Shown one piece after another: positions 16,851-24,800 of a stretch of DNA of 44,407 nt. The DNA is from CAWGCE01 sp964480915. Its GTDB lineage: Bacteria > Planctomycetota > Planctomycetia > Pirellulales > Pirellulaceae. The notes below the pieces were generated by a model, which did not search any database, was not told where the DNA came from, and was given only the letters and a program-made list of their open reading frames with translations. The stretch is from NCBI GenBank assembly GCA_964480915.1, contig CAYZRS010000042.1:1-44407 (forward strand). Direction: 5' to 3'. Positions within the stretch are counted from its first letter, which is position 1. Each line of letters begins with the position of its first letter. A program made the position numbers and the translations under genes.

Positions 16851-18386
16851 TTGTACAATACAACTTTGCTAGAAGAGTTTGCTGACGACGCAGAGGGTAC
16901 CCGTTCCCGCGCGAAGTTTGATGCAACAGATGAAACCAACGTCACTGCCGAGTTGGCAGCGAATGCGGTTGCTAACAAGAAGAACGAAGAAGAGGCCGTC
17001 GTTCCCGATTCGGAATCGTGGTCAGACGACCCGGTACGCATGTACCTAACTCAAATGGGCGAGATTCCTTTGCTCACGCGAAAGGAGGAAATTCGACTCG
17101 CCAAAACGATCGAAGACACTCGTCAAATCTTCCGTCATCGTTTGCTTGCTTGTGACTTTGTCATCCGTCACGCGTTCAAGATTTTGCAACGAGTGCATCG
17201 TGGCGAGTTGCCGTTCGATCGAACGGTTCAAGTCTCTGTGACCGATCGATTGGAGAAAGAGCAGATCTTAGGTCGTTTGCCTCACAACTTGGCAACGATT
17301 GAGCAGCTCTTGAAGGACAATCGTCGTGATTACTTGTTGGCTCTTAACAAGACGGAGAAGAAAGCAGCCAGACGAGACGCTTGGAAGCGTTTAGGCCGTC
17401 GTCGACATCGGGCCGTTCGTTTGATCGAAGAGCTCGGCCTGCGTACGCAGCGTTTGGAAGCTTTGATCGCTGAGTTCGAACAGTACGGGGCTCGGGCTAA
17501 TAAGCTCAAGTCACAAATCGATTCGCACAAACGGGCGAAGAAACCGGCTGACGCCCGTGAAGAACTGTTGAAGGAGTATCGCGCCATTCTGATGGCGACT
17601 CAGGAAACTCCCAAGAGCCTTAAGAACGGCGTGAAGTTCCTCAAGAAAACCTATTCGGAATACCAACAAGCAAAACGGGAATTGTCCGAAGGTAACTTGC
17701 GTTTGGTCGTATCGATCGCCAAAAAGTACCGCAACCGCGGACTGAGCTTCTTGGATCTGATTCAAGAAGGGAACGCCGGATTGATGCGTGCCGTTGATAA
17801 GTTCGAGTATCGTCGCGGTTTCAAGTTCTGCACGTACGCGACCTGGTGGATTCGCCAAGCAATCACTCGTGCGGTTGCCGATCAAAGCCGAACGATTCGT
17901 ATTCCCGTTCACATGGTCGAAACGATGTCACGCGTTCGCAATGTGGCTCGTCAGTTGCTCCAAGAACTGGGCCGCGAACCGACGATGGAAGAGACGGCCA
18001 AGCGAGCCGAAACGACGGTCGATGAAGCGCGTCGCGTGTTGGCGATGAGCCGTTACCCGATCAGTCTCGATCGTCCTGTCGGTAACAGCGAAGACAGCCA
18101 GTTTGGCGACTTGCTACCCGATTCGGGTGCCGAGAATCCATCAAGTGGCGCTTCGCAAGAGATGCTTCGTTCCCGCATCAACAACGTGTTGAAGACGCTC
18201 AGTTATCGTGAGCGTGAAATCATCAAGCTGCGCTACGGCCTAGGCGATGGTTACAGCTACACGTTAGAAGAAGTGGGTCACATCTTCAAAGTGACTCGCG
18301 AACGTATTCGCCAAATTGAAGCCAAGGCGGTTCGCAAGTTGCAGCAACCTAGCCGCAGCCAAGAGTTGGTCGGATTCCTCGACTAA
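16851..18386 (+). CDS. rpoD: RNA polymerase sigma-70 factor, primary type
   Basis: 511 residues. The start is TTG at 16851, with AGGAG 8 nt upstream. Region 1.2 is DDPVRMYLTQMGEIPLLTRKEE. A long, basic non-conserved region with KKAARRDAWKRLGRRRHR follows. Region 2 is nearly canonical (NLRLVVSIAKKYRNRGLSFL, FCTYATWWIRQAI). Region 3 begins RTIRIPVHMVETM, and region 4 ends in the helix-turn-helix YTLEEVGHIFKVTRERIRQIE. The short N-terminus has no clear region 1.1. This fits a housekeeping or closely related group 2 sigma factor; planctomycetes often hold several, so which one it is remains open. A strong terminator follows. Confidence 0.93.
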   Translation: MYNTTLLEEFADDAEGTRSRAKFDATDETNVTAELAANAVANKKNEEEAVVPDSESWSDDPVRMYLTQMGEIPLLTRKEEIRLAKTIEDTRQIFRHRLLACDFVIRHAFKILQRVHRGELPFDRTVQVSVTDRLEKEQILGRLPHNLATIEQLLKDNRRDYLLALNKTEKKAARRDAWKRLGRRRHRAVRLIEELGLRTQRLEALIAEFEQYGARANKLKSQIDSHKRAKKPADAREELLKEYRAILMATQETPKSLKNGVKFLKKTYSEYQQAKRELSEGNLRLVVSIAKKYRNRGLSFLDLIQEGNAGLMRAVDKFEYRRGFKFCTYATWWIRQAITRAVADQSRTIRIPVHMVETMSRVRNVARQLLQELGREPTMEETAKRAETTVDEARRVLAMSRYPISLDRPVGNSEDSQFGDLLPDSGAENPSSGASQEMLRSRINNVLKTLSYREREIIKLRYGLGDGYSYTLEEVGHIFKVTRERIRQIEAKAVRKLQQPSRSQELVGFLD

Positions 18387-18410
18387 CGCGGACAGCAGCA
18401 TAAATCGAAA

Positions 18411-18445
18411 ACGCCGCACGAGCTTTCGCTCGTGCGGCGTTTTTT
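18411..18445 (+). terminator. intrinsic terminator of rpoD
   Basis: A perfect 12-bp stem (ACGCCGCACGAG at 18411-18422 with CTCGTGCGGCGT at 18429-18440), a 6-nt loop, then TTTTT. It stands 24 nt after the rpoD stop. On the minus strand the hairpin is followed by TTTCGAT, so it may also serve the convergent gene ending at 18496. Confidence 0.92.
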
Positions 18446-18495
18446 CGTACACCCCTCGTGTTCGATGTGTCGGGGGTTGTTCGGTTCTTCGACGA

Positions 18496-19344
18496 TTACT
18501 GGTCGGCCGACTTCCAATCGAGTTGACGGGATTGGCGATAGACCGGCTCGAAAGTCGCATTGTCCAATCGCGGCGGAGCAACCGTTTGCAACTCGCGTTT
18601 GTTTTCTAAGACAGGCTTTTGAGTGCGGTAATTGCCAGTGGGGGTCACTTGTACTTCAATGTCGCGAACGCAACCGCATTCCATGCAGCGTTTCTCGATA
18701 ACGGTTTCTTGCTCTAACTTCGTGACGGTGAATGTGCGTGTTTTTTGTTTCACTACGTGTCGCTTGCGATTTTGAATGCCGATCGTTTCCACGCATTCCC
18801 CCGAATCACAATTCGAATCGCAGAATCGGGATGTTTCCACTTCGCAGTCGATGTAGTCCTCGGTGACTTCTTGTGTGAATGGAACAACTCGCCATCGCGT
18901 CAGCTGAAAATCTTTGCAGCAGCTTTGGCAATTGCAGGGTCCACCGCGAGGAGCTGCCTGTGCAGGTTGCACGTAGGGCTGCTGGTAAGGTTGGGTGACG
19001 ATCGGTTGCGTCGGTACAGCACATTGCGGCTGAACGGGAACGCACTGTTGCGGGTAAACGTAAGCCGGTTGTTGCTGGTAAGCCGGGTAGGCGTACTGCG
19101 GCACGGCGACACAACGGTCACCTCGGTTGCGCAGCCGCGACAAAATGCCGAGCCCACAAGCCAAGCGGTCTTCCGGTTCCGGAGTCAGCGCCGCGTCGGG
19201 ATGACGTGCGGTTAACTCCTGCGCGGCGGGTGAAGTTTCTACGGCGGCCGCTTGTTGTTCTTCCTGGGAGTCGATCCACAGGGGAGCAGTCATCCCGGCA
19301 CAGAGGAGAAGCGTAATGACGGAGACGTAGTGAGTATGATTCAT
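18496..19344 (-). CDS. cysteine-rich secreted protein
   Basis: 282 residues from the ATG at 19344, where a signal peptide begins (YVSVITLLLCAGMTAPLW). The centre is Pro/Gln/Tyr-rich (PAYQQQPAYVYPQQCVPVQP) and looks disordered. The C-terminal half is rich in cysteine, with clusters CNCQSCC, FCDSNCDSGEC and CMECGC, plus conserved-looking beta strands such as RKRHVVKQKTRTFTVTKLE. The cysteines would form disulfides after export, fitting a wall or surface protein. Planctomycete walls are known to include Cys-rich proteins, but assignment to the envelope is inference. No named family is recognised. Confidence 0.72.
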   Translation of the reverse strand: MNHTHYVSVITLLLCAGMTAPLWIDSQEEQQAAAVETSPAAQELTARHPDAALTPEPEDRLACGLGILSRLRNRGDRCVAVPQYAYPAYQQQPAYVYPQQCVPVQPQCAVPTQPIVTQPYQQPYVQPAQAAPRGGPCNCQSCCKDFQLTRWRVVPFTQEVTEDYIDCEVETSRFCDSNCDSGECVETIGIQNRKRHVVKQKTRTFTVTKLEQETVIEKRCMECGCVRDIEVQVTPTGNYRTQKPVLENKRELQTVAPPRLDNATFEPVYRQSRQLDWKSADQ

Positions 19345-19752
19345 GGGTTTTACCGCAAAGCGTGGGAAGGCAGCGAGCAAATCGGATGTCGACTTTCGAC
19401 CTCGTTGCGAAACCTTACGTTCAGAATTTGCCTTGCGGGTGGCCGGCGTGTTGTTTTCTTGCCCCAAGTCGCCTTAAAGATTGCCGTTTGTGCCGGTTTT
19501 GCGGATGATTGCCTGGCAACGCGCGTGTCAGGTTCAGCCGGATGCGAAGCGTCCCGTTCGTTGAACCGTCGGCCGGAGGTGTCCGCGCGTCGTGCTTCAC
19601 ACGCCGCAAACGGACGCCGTCACAGACGCGGGCGCCGGCGGCTACCGGTGAGACGATCAGGCGGGAAGGCTCTCGGCTTCGCCCTGCGCGTCAGTGGTCA
19701 CACCATGCGGATATCTGTGGTCTTTGACCGCCCGAGTCTGCAACAGACTTGG
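19345..19752. other. 408-nt intergenic region
   Basis: Between two minus-strand genes. It holds GC-rich sequence with small inverted repeats, including AGTCTG/CAGACT separated by 3 nt just after the PEP-CTERM stop (about 19733-19748), a possible weak terminator. Open frames here (for example 19421-19609) show no ribosome site or protein character. The promoter of the cysteine-rich protein must lie in the left part; I cannot point to its elements. Confidence 0.35.
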
Positions 19753-20943
19753 CTACGTGACGGAACAGGTGCGCCGCAAGCGGCCGGCTAATGCGATGAC
19801 GCAAGCAACTGCGAAGATCAGTGAACGGGGCTCGGGGACCGCCAACGTGTCGGACGATTGGAACTTGTAAGTATTCCAAGCTACGAAGTCGACTCCGTTG
19901 ACCGCTCCGTCGGCGTTCAAGTCACCGCTACACCAGGCGGCGTTGTCGGTGAACTTATGAGCATTCCAAACCACGAAATCGTCGCCATCCACGGCGCCGT
20001 CCAAATTCACATCGCCCGGTAGGAAGGCTGCTCCGACTGTCGCGTTGCCGGCCGTCGCGAGCCACATGGCCAGATCCTGTTGGTTGACCAAGTTGTCGCC
20101 GTCCAAGTCAAACGTTACGTCGTTCGTTCCGCTGGCGATCGTGGCCACCAACGAATCGACGTCTTGGCACGAATAGACGAAATCTCCATCGAAATCTCCG
20201 GCAAGATTGGTCAGCGTCAAATCATCGATGGCAAAATAGGCGGGCGTGTTCATGCCGAACATGCCGGTGTCGGTGGATGAGAGTTCGAATCCGATCGAAT
20301 TCACGTTGTTGCCGAGCCCCGCGAGATCGACCCAGGTCCAGTCGTCGATGATCTGGCTGGCGCCGTTGCGGAAGTCGGCCAGGTAAAAGGGGACGCGTCC
20401 TGTTTCTGCACCGGCACTATCAAGCCCGATGAACTCCAGTAAGAACCAGTCATCCGCTGCGAAGGGCCCTTTGACGAATAGAGGTGGCTGGCCTGGCGCT
20501 TGGCCATCGTTGCCGTCGGCGACCGCCAGATAGGCGTAGGTCGTGTTGGTGACGTAAACACCCTCGATGTTTGTTGGGGCCGGCAAAGTGGCGACCGCGT
20601 CGCCAAGGAAGAAGTTGTTGGCGATTCCAAAGTTCGCCGATCCGTTGGCTCCGCCACCACCCGGCAGGGCGTAGGCAGAAAAGGGATTGGCGGCGCCGCC
20701 TGTGGTTAAATCGGTTTGATTGCTGTACGCCCAAGCGCCGGGACAACAATCGTAGCTGGTCAACCAGGTGCGGTTGAACGAGACCGAGTTGCTGACGAAG
20801 GGCGCCTGTGACGGGTCGCCGTGCACGACCGATTCTGGTCCGAGTTGCAAATCCTCAAAATCGACGACCGTTTGGGCTGAGGCTGATGAGGCGGCAAGAC
20901 AGATTGAGACGAGCGTGAGCCCGAGGAAAGTCGTTTTATGCAT
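19753..20943 (-). CDS. DUF4465 protein with dockerin-like repeats and PEP-CTERM signal
   Basis: 396 residues. A signal peptide (~1-23, ending ASA) is followed by a DUF4465 domain at about 25-250, recognised by VDFEDLQLGPES, GAWAYSNQTD, VYVTNTTYAYLAV, FYLADFR and DDWTWVDL, then FGMNTPAYFAIDDL. Next come four calcium-loop/dockerin-like segments (DFDGDFVYSCQDV, DLDGDNLVNQQDL, GDVNLDGAVDGDD, GDLNADGAVNGVD). It ends in a PEP-CTERM sorting tag: VPEP, a membrane helix and RLRR. It is thus exported and processed at the cell surface. It is 13 nt downstream of the DUF1559 gene and, with it, lies behind a cobalamin riboswitch. A role in corrinoid capture is inferred, not shown. Confidence 0.9.
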   Translation of the reverse strand: MHKTTFLGLTLVSICLAASSASAQTVVDFEDLQLGPESVVHGDPSQAPFVSNSVSFNRTWLTSYDCCPGAWAYSNQTDLTTGGAANPFSAYALPGGGGANGSANFGIANNFFLGDAVATLPAPTNIEGVYVTNTTYAYLAVADGNDGQAPGQPPLFVKGPFAADDWFLLEFIGLDSAGAETGRVPFYLADFRNGASQIIDDWTWVDLAGLGNNVNSIGFELSSTDTGMFGMNTPAYFAIDDLTLTNLAGDFDGDFVYSCQDVDSLVATIASGTNDVTFDLDGDNLVNQQDLAMWLATAGNATVGAAFLPGDVNLDGAVDGDDFVVWNAHKFTDNAAWCSGDLNADGAVNGVDFVAWNTYKFQSSDTLAVPEPRSLIFAVACVIALAGRLRRTCSVT

Positions 20944-20956
20944 GGTGGGTTGTCTC

Positions 20957-21769
20957 CTAACGATTGGCTACTTCGCCACCTGCACGAGTGCACAGTCCGG
21001 CGAGTAATGTTAAGTCGGTGGTGTCGACGAGGAAGTGAACAGAGCCATCTGCGCAGACGGCGTTTGCACCACCTCGGTGTTGGCTACGGATGTCGTTTTC
21101 AAAACTGGGAGCCTGATTGATGGCAAAGGCTTGATCAAAAATGTTGCGGCCGTTGATCCATTGGCCGTCGCGAAACTGCGAATCTTCCGCGACGATGAGC
21201 GTGTGAGACGTGCCGTCGGTAATTTCGCGAATGCGAATGGGCTGGTCGTACAGCATCGTTCCCTTGGGTGGATCGTTGCGGGAGGTGATGCGTTCGCCGT
21301 AGATACCGCCGTAGTCACACGGGCCGCGACCATCCACCAGCTGCGCTCCGCGCAGACTGACGGGGCAGATGTAGACGCTCAGTATCGAGCTGGCTGCGTC
21401 CGCGTTTTCTTCGCTGTCGAAAGGTGTTTCGAGGTCGAGCCGCTCATAAACCGCCTGCTCTTCGATGAAGGGAAGCAAGTAGGCCGACCAGGCAAGTTGT
21501 CTGGCAGTATGATTCTCATGCGCCCGCCATTCGACGCCGCCGGGTGGAAATTCATTGTGGGCACCGTGGTAGATGTTCAGTCCCAGACCGACTTGGCGGA
21601 GGTTGTTGACGCATTGGATTCGCAGGGCCGAGTTGCGTGTCGAAAGGACCGCGGGCAGCAGCAGCGCCACCAAGACTCCAATGATGGCAATGACGACCAG
21701 GAGTTCGACGAGCGTAAAGCCGGCGCAGCGAGCGGGCCTAGCGCTGCGGGAGCGATTGGATGAATGCAT
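20957..21769 (-). CDS. DUF1559 pseudopilin-like protein
   Basis: 270 residues from the ATG at 21769. The N-terminus has a type IV prepilin/type II secretion cleavage motif, GFTLVELLVVIAIIGVLVALL, preceded by a basic leader, then NNLRQVGLGLNIYH. The C-terminus has the DUF1559 ending HRGGANAVCADGSVHFLVD. Such proteins are extremely numerous in planctomycetes and their roles are mostly unknown. I see no clear Shine-Dalgarno before the ATG; the start falls about 115 nt downstream of the cobalamin riboswitch, so initiation may be part of the switch. The gene forms an operon with the DUF4465 gene. Confidence 0.92.
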   Translation of the reverse strand: MHSSNRSRSARPARCAGFTLVELLVVIAIIGVLVALLLPAVLSTRNSALRIQCVNNLRQVGLGLNIYHGAHNEFPPGGVEWRAHENHTARQLAWSAYLLPFIEEQAVYERLDLETPFDSEENADAASSILSVYICPVSLRGAQLVDGRGPCDYGGIYGERITSRNDPPKGTMLYDQPIRIREITDGTSHTLIVAEDSQFRDGQWINGRNIFDQAFAINQAPSFENDIRSQHRGGANAVCADGSVHFLVDTTDLTLLAGLCTRAGGEVANR

Positions 21770-21884
21770 GGCGCGACAATGGGTCTGCCGTCGACAAGGG
21801 TCGGCGCAGGATCATGGGGGCTCACTTCGCCGGCAAACACCCATACAAATTCGAACGGTCGCTGTCCCTCGCAGCAACTGCTCA

Positions 21885-22045
21885 ACACGTACTTGGCAGG
21901 TCTTCTGACTTCCGCACCGACCGTTCTGGCCTTCTCGTCCCTTAGGACAATGGCAATCACAGAGATTGAATAGAACCGGTCGTTAACATGCGGTCACAGC
22001 GGCGGGGCCGTCCCGGGATTTCACCGGAGTTCCCTTTCGTTGTCC
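21885..22045 (-). promoter_or_regulatory. cobalamin (AdoCbl-type) riboswitch
   Basis: On the minus strand the conserved boxes appear in order. The 5' part reads GGGAACTCCGGTGAAATCCC (about 22034-22015), followed by GGACGGCCCCGCCGCTGTGA, the hallmark of the central core. The B12 box AGTCAGAAGACCTGCCA closes the aptamer at about 21910-21894. Ends are approximate. The element lies upstream of the DUF1559 start at 21769, leaving about 115 nt for an expression platform; its mechanism is not clear. Riboswitches of this class normally repress B12 synthesis or uptake genes when adenosylcobalamin is plentiful. Confidence 0.93.
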
Positions 22046-22185
22046 GTTCAAGCAAACTACGAACAACTACCGAGCACACGAACCGCAGTTTTTATCAGAT
22101 GCCCGGTGTCGAATCAAGGATTCGAATCGTACGATTTTTCCGTCCTCCCTCTTTCAGCCAAAATACGCGGAAACCGAAACGAAAA

Positions 22186-22986
22186 ATGAACGCGGATCAC
22201 CGGAACGAGCGAGCTTGGGACCGTATGGCCACCGCCGGGCATCGATTTTCGAAGCCGGCCTCAGACGCTGAATTCGTCGACCCGCTGACGACGATCGATC
22301 CGCTGGGCTGGTATGGCGGCTCGATTCGGGCTTGGAAGGTGCTTTGCTTGGCCGCCGGCGGTGGCCGACAGGGGCCACTCTATGCGGCTGCCGGAGCCCA
22401 GGTGTGGGTCGTCGATATCAGTGCCGAACAGTTGGCGATCGATCGTGCCGTGGCCGCCGATCGGGGCCTTGAATTGACGACCGTGCAGACGTCGATGGAC
22501 GAGTTGTCGATGTTTGCGACGGCTCAATTCGACCTTGTGATTCAGCCAGTGAGCACCTGCTACATTCCGTCGCTGGCAAGCATGTTCCACGGTTTGGCTC
22601 GAGTTGTTCGTCCTGACGGGCTGTACGTCAGCCAACACAAGACGCCGCAAAATTTGCAGACGACGTTAACGCCGGGGGCGCATGGAAAGTATGAGATCGA
22701 TCGGCCTTATTATGCGAATCACCCCTCGGTCGGGCATGCGCCGAATCGGCTGCGCGAGGCAGGGACAGCCGAGTACGTCCATACGTTCGAAGCGATTCTA
22801 GGCGGTATGTGCAGCGTCGGTTTCGTCGTCGAGCGCTTTGTCGAGCCGTTTCATGCGGTGGCCGATGGGCCCGTGGGCTCGTTCGGACATCGCTGTTACT
22901 TCGTGCCGCCCTATGTGCGGATTCAGGCAAGGCGTGCGGGGCCGGCGGCTGTTGCTCGGCGTACGAGCCCCATCGTCGAGCTGTAG
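22186..22986 (+). CDS. class I SAM-dependent methyltransferase
   Basis: 266 residues from the ATG at 22186. Motif I is VLCLAAGGGRQGPLYAAAGA, with an acidic VVDISAEQL at the end of strand 2 and a QFDLVIQPVSTCYIP motif. The order matches UbiE/Methyltransf_11-type enzymes acting on small molecules. The N-terminus HRNERAWDRMATAGHRFSKPAS resembles a family in which this segment closes the active site. Substrate is unknown. It is divergent from the riboswitch unit, whose promoter should lie in the 140 nt between them. About 100 nt separate it from the AroE-like gene. Confidence 0.82.
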   Translation: MNADHRNERAWDRMATAGHRFSKPASDAEFVDPLTTIDPLGWYGGSIRAWKVLCLAAGGGRQGPLYAAAGAQVWVVDISAEQLAIDRAVAADRGLELTTVQTSMDELSMFATAQFDLVIQPVSTCYIPSLASMFHGLARVVRPDGLYVSQHKTPQNLQTTLTPGAHGKYEIDRPYYANHPSVGHAPNRLREAGTAEYVHTFEAILGGMCSVGFVVERFVEPFHAVADGPVGSFGHRCYFVPPYVRIQARRAGPAAVARRTSPIVEL

Positions 22987-23082
22987 TGTCCAGGTCATGA
23001 GCCGAGGCGACCGATTCGCAAAGCTTGCCAGCGGCGCTCCATCGAGAAACTTGCGTTTGTCGCGTAGGGGAAACGTTGTACG

Positions 23083-24000
23083 ATGGGGTACGTTCTGGGA
23101 ACCAAAATCAACCATCGCTCCCTTACGCGATTCACAATAACGACGGCAAAATTGTCACACTCATCGTTGCAAGAAATCATTGGCTGTTTGGGGCACCCGA
23201 TTGCGGGGAACCCAACGCAGTTCATTATGGAACGCGCCTTCTGTGATGCGGGCGTCGATGCCCGATGTCTGACGGTCGATGTGACTCCGGAGCGATTATC
23301 GGGTGCTATCGAAGGGATGCGGGCGATGGGGTTTCGCGGCGGTGTCATCGCTGCGCCTCACAATGAACCGGTCTGCGAATTGCTCGACGAACTGTCGCCC
23401 ACGGCACAGTTCTTGGGCCGCGTCGATTCGATCTTTCGAGACGACGACGGCCGCTTCATCGGCGATCACACGCTGGGTGCGGCCGTCATGGCGACGATCG
23501 AATCGGACCTGGCCGGTCGCACCGCGATTGTGTGTGGCACCGGGCCCGAAGCGCAGTCCATTTGCCGAGCGTTGGCCGAGACATCGCTCGCTCGGTTGGT
23601 GATCGCCGGCACGGCGGCAGACCACGGTGAGGCGCTCGTCGAGCGGCTGCAAGAATTTGCCAAGCCTGAGATTGCTTTCGAACGTACTTCCCACAATGTT
23701 GACTTCGAGCCGGATGCTCAGATCGTCATTCACGCAGGGCACCTTGAAGATTCGGATGACTACGTCCCCGACCCGGTTCCATTGGCCACCCATCTAAATT
23801 CTTCAACGATTGCGATCGACTTGCCCTATCGGATGCCTCGCACCGAGTTTTTAGAATCGGCCGCTCTGGTCGGCTGCCAAATTATCGACGGCGTCGACGT
23901 CATGGTCTGTCGCGTCAATAAGGCCTTCCTCAGCTGGACTGGCAACGAAGCGAATGTCGCATCACTCCGCGACGCGGTCGAAGAGTTCTTCATGATCTAA
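23083..24000 (+). CDS. shikimate-dehydrogenase-fold protein lacking catalytic residues
   Basis: 305 residues from the ATG at 23083; a TTG at 23167 (LQEIIGCLGHPI) is a possible shorter start. The order of segments is that of AroE: IGCLGHPIAGNP, GFRGGVIAAPHNE, LGRVDSIF, GDHTLGAAV, a dinucleotide-binding AIVCGTGPEAQSI, and the C-terminal VNKAFLSWTG. But each key site is changed: HS-x-SP becomes GNPTQ, NVTxPxK becomes VIAAPHN (no catalytic Lys), AVNT becomes RVDS, and NTDG becomes HTLG (no catalytic Asp). It is therefore unlikely to reduce dehydroshikimate. It is 27 nt upstream of bioD. Confidence 0.75.
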   Translation: MGYVLGTKINHRSLTRFTITTAKLSHSSLQEIIGCLGHPIAGNPTQFIMERAFCDAGVDARCLTVDVTPERLSGAIEGMRAMGFRGGVIAAPHNEPVCELLDELSPTAQFLGRVDSIFRDDDGRFIGDHTLGAAVMATIESDLAGRTAIVCGTGPEAQSICRALAETSLARLVIAGTAADHGEALVERLQEFAKPEIAFERTSHNVDFEPDAQIVIHAGHLEDSDDYVPDPVPLATHLNSSTIAIDLPYRMPRTEFLESAALVGCQIIDGVDVMVCRVNKAFLSWTGNEANVASLRDAVEEFFMI

Positions 24001-24027
24001 CGATCGCTGGCACTGGCAGGATTCGAT

Positions 24028-24702
24028 ATGCGCGGGATGTTTGTTACCGGGACCGACACGGAAGTTGGCAAGACCTATGTCGCCGCGGCGATCGTTCGCG
24101 CGCTCCGGCAAGCTGCGGTGCGGGTCGGTGTCTACAAGCCGGTGGCCAGTGGCTGCCTTGTTGATGGCGAATCGCTTGTGAGCGAGGATGCGGTCGAATT
24201 GTGGAATGCGGCCGAACGGCCGCTGACTTTGGCAGCCGTCTGCCCTCAGCGATTTGAAGCTCCGCTCGCTCCACCGGTCGCCGCCGCCGAGGTCGGGCTT
24301 GCGATTAACGACGGCCTGTTGCTGAGCGGAATCGAAGTGTGGAACGATTTCGAGTTGGTCGTGGTGGAAGGAGCAGGGGGGCTGCTTTCGCCGTTGAGTG
24401 CGACGCAACTGAACGCGGACGTGGCCCGTCAGTTGAATTTGCCACTGATCGTTGTCGCGGCAAACCGATTGGGCGTCTTGAATCACACGCTGATGACGCT
24501 CGGTACCGCCGCCCGGCGTGAATTGCCCGTGGCCGGTGTCGTGCTGTCCGATGTGACGGAGCGCAGCGACTTGAGCTCACGATCAAATCGAGACCAACTG
24601 CAGGATTGGTGCCAGCGAGAATTTTCCGTGCCGCTCTTGGGTCACTTACGCTTCGGCCAGACCGAGTTCGATACGGCGATCGATTGGAATGCACTCGTTT
24701 AG
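24028..24702 (+). CDS. bioD: ATP-dependent dethiobiotin synthetase
   Basis: 224 residues, the usual length. It makes dethiobiotin from 7,8-diaminopelargonate, CO2 and ATP. The P-loop is TGTDTEVGKT (7-16), with YKPVASG binding substrate and VVVEGAGGLLSPL the second conserved loop. A NRLGVLNHTLMTL segment matches the adenine side of the family. ATG at 24028, with AGGA 7 nt upstream. It follows the AroE-like gene and is convergent with the GH57 gene. Other biotin genes are not in this window. Confidence 0.95.
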   Translation: MRGMFVTGTDTEVGKTYVAAAIVRALRQAAVRVGVYKPVASGCLVDGESLVSEDAVELWNAAERPLTLAAVCPQRFEAPLAPPVAAAEVGLAINDGLLLSGIEVWNDFELVVVEGAGGLLSPLSATQLNADVARQLNLPLIVVAANRLGVLNHTLMTLGTAARRELPVAGVVLSDVTERSDLSSRSNRDQLQDWCQREFSVPLLGHLRFGQTEFDTAIDWNALV

Positions 24703-24800
24703 GCGCGAAGAGTCGCTCGACACTCCGAATCGAGTCCTGCCAACCGTCCCGCGCCATTCAGATCGCTGTATGACGAACGCCGAACGACAACGGCCGCAAG

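Noticed and set aside
21577..21960. Minus-strand frame across the cobalamin riboswitch
   Set aside because: Its sequence is explained by the B12-box RNA structure and it overlaps the DUF1559 gene in another frame.
22186..24702. Methyltransferase, AroE-like and BioD as a biotin-synthesis cluster
   Set aside because: The methyltransferase lacks a clear BioC identity and no other bio genes are present, so only bioD is assigned to biotin.
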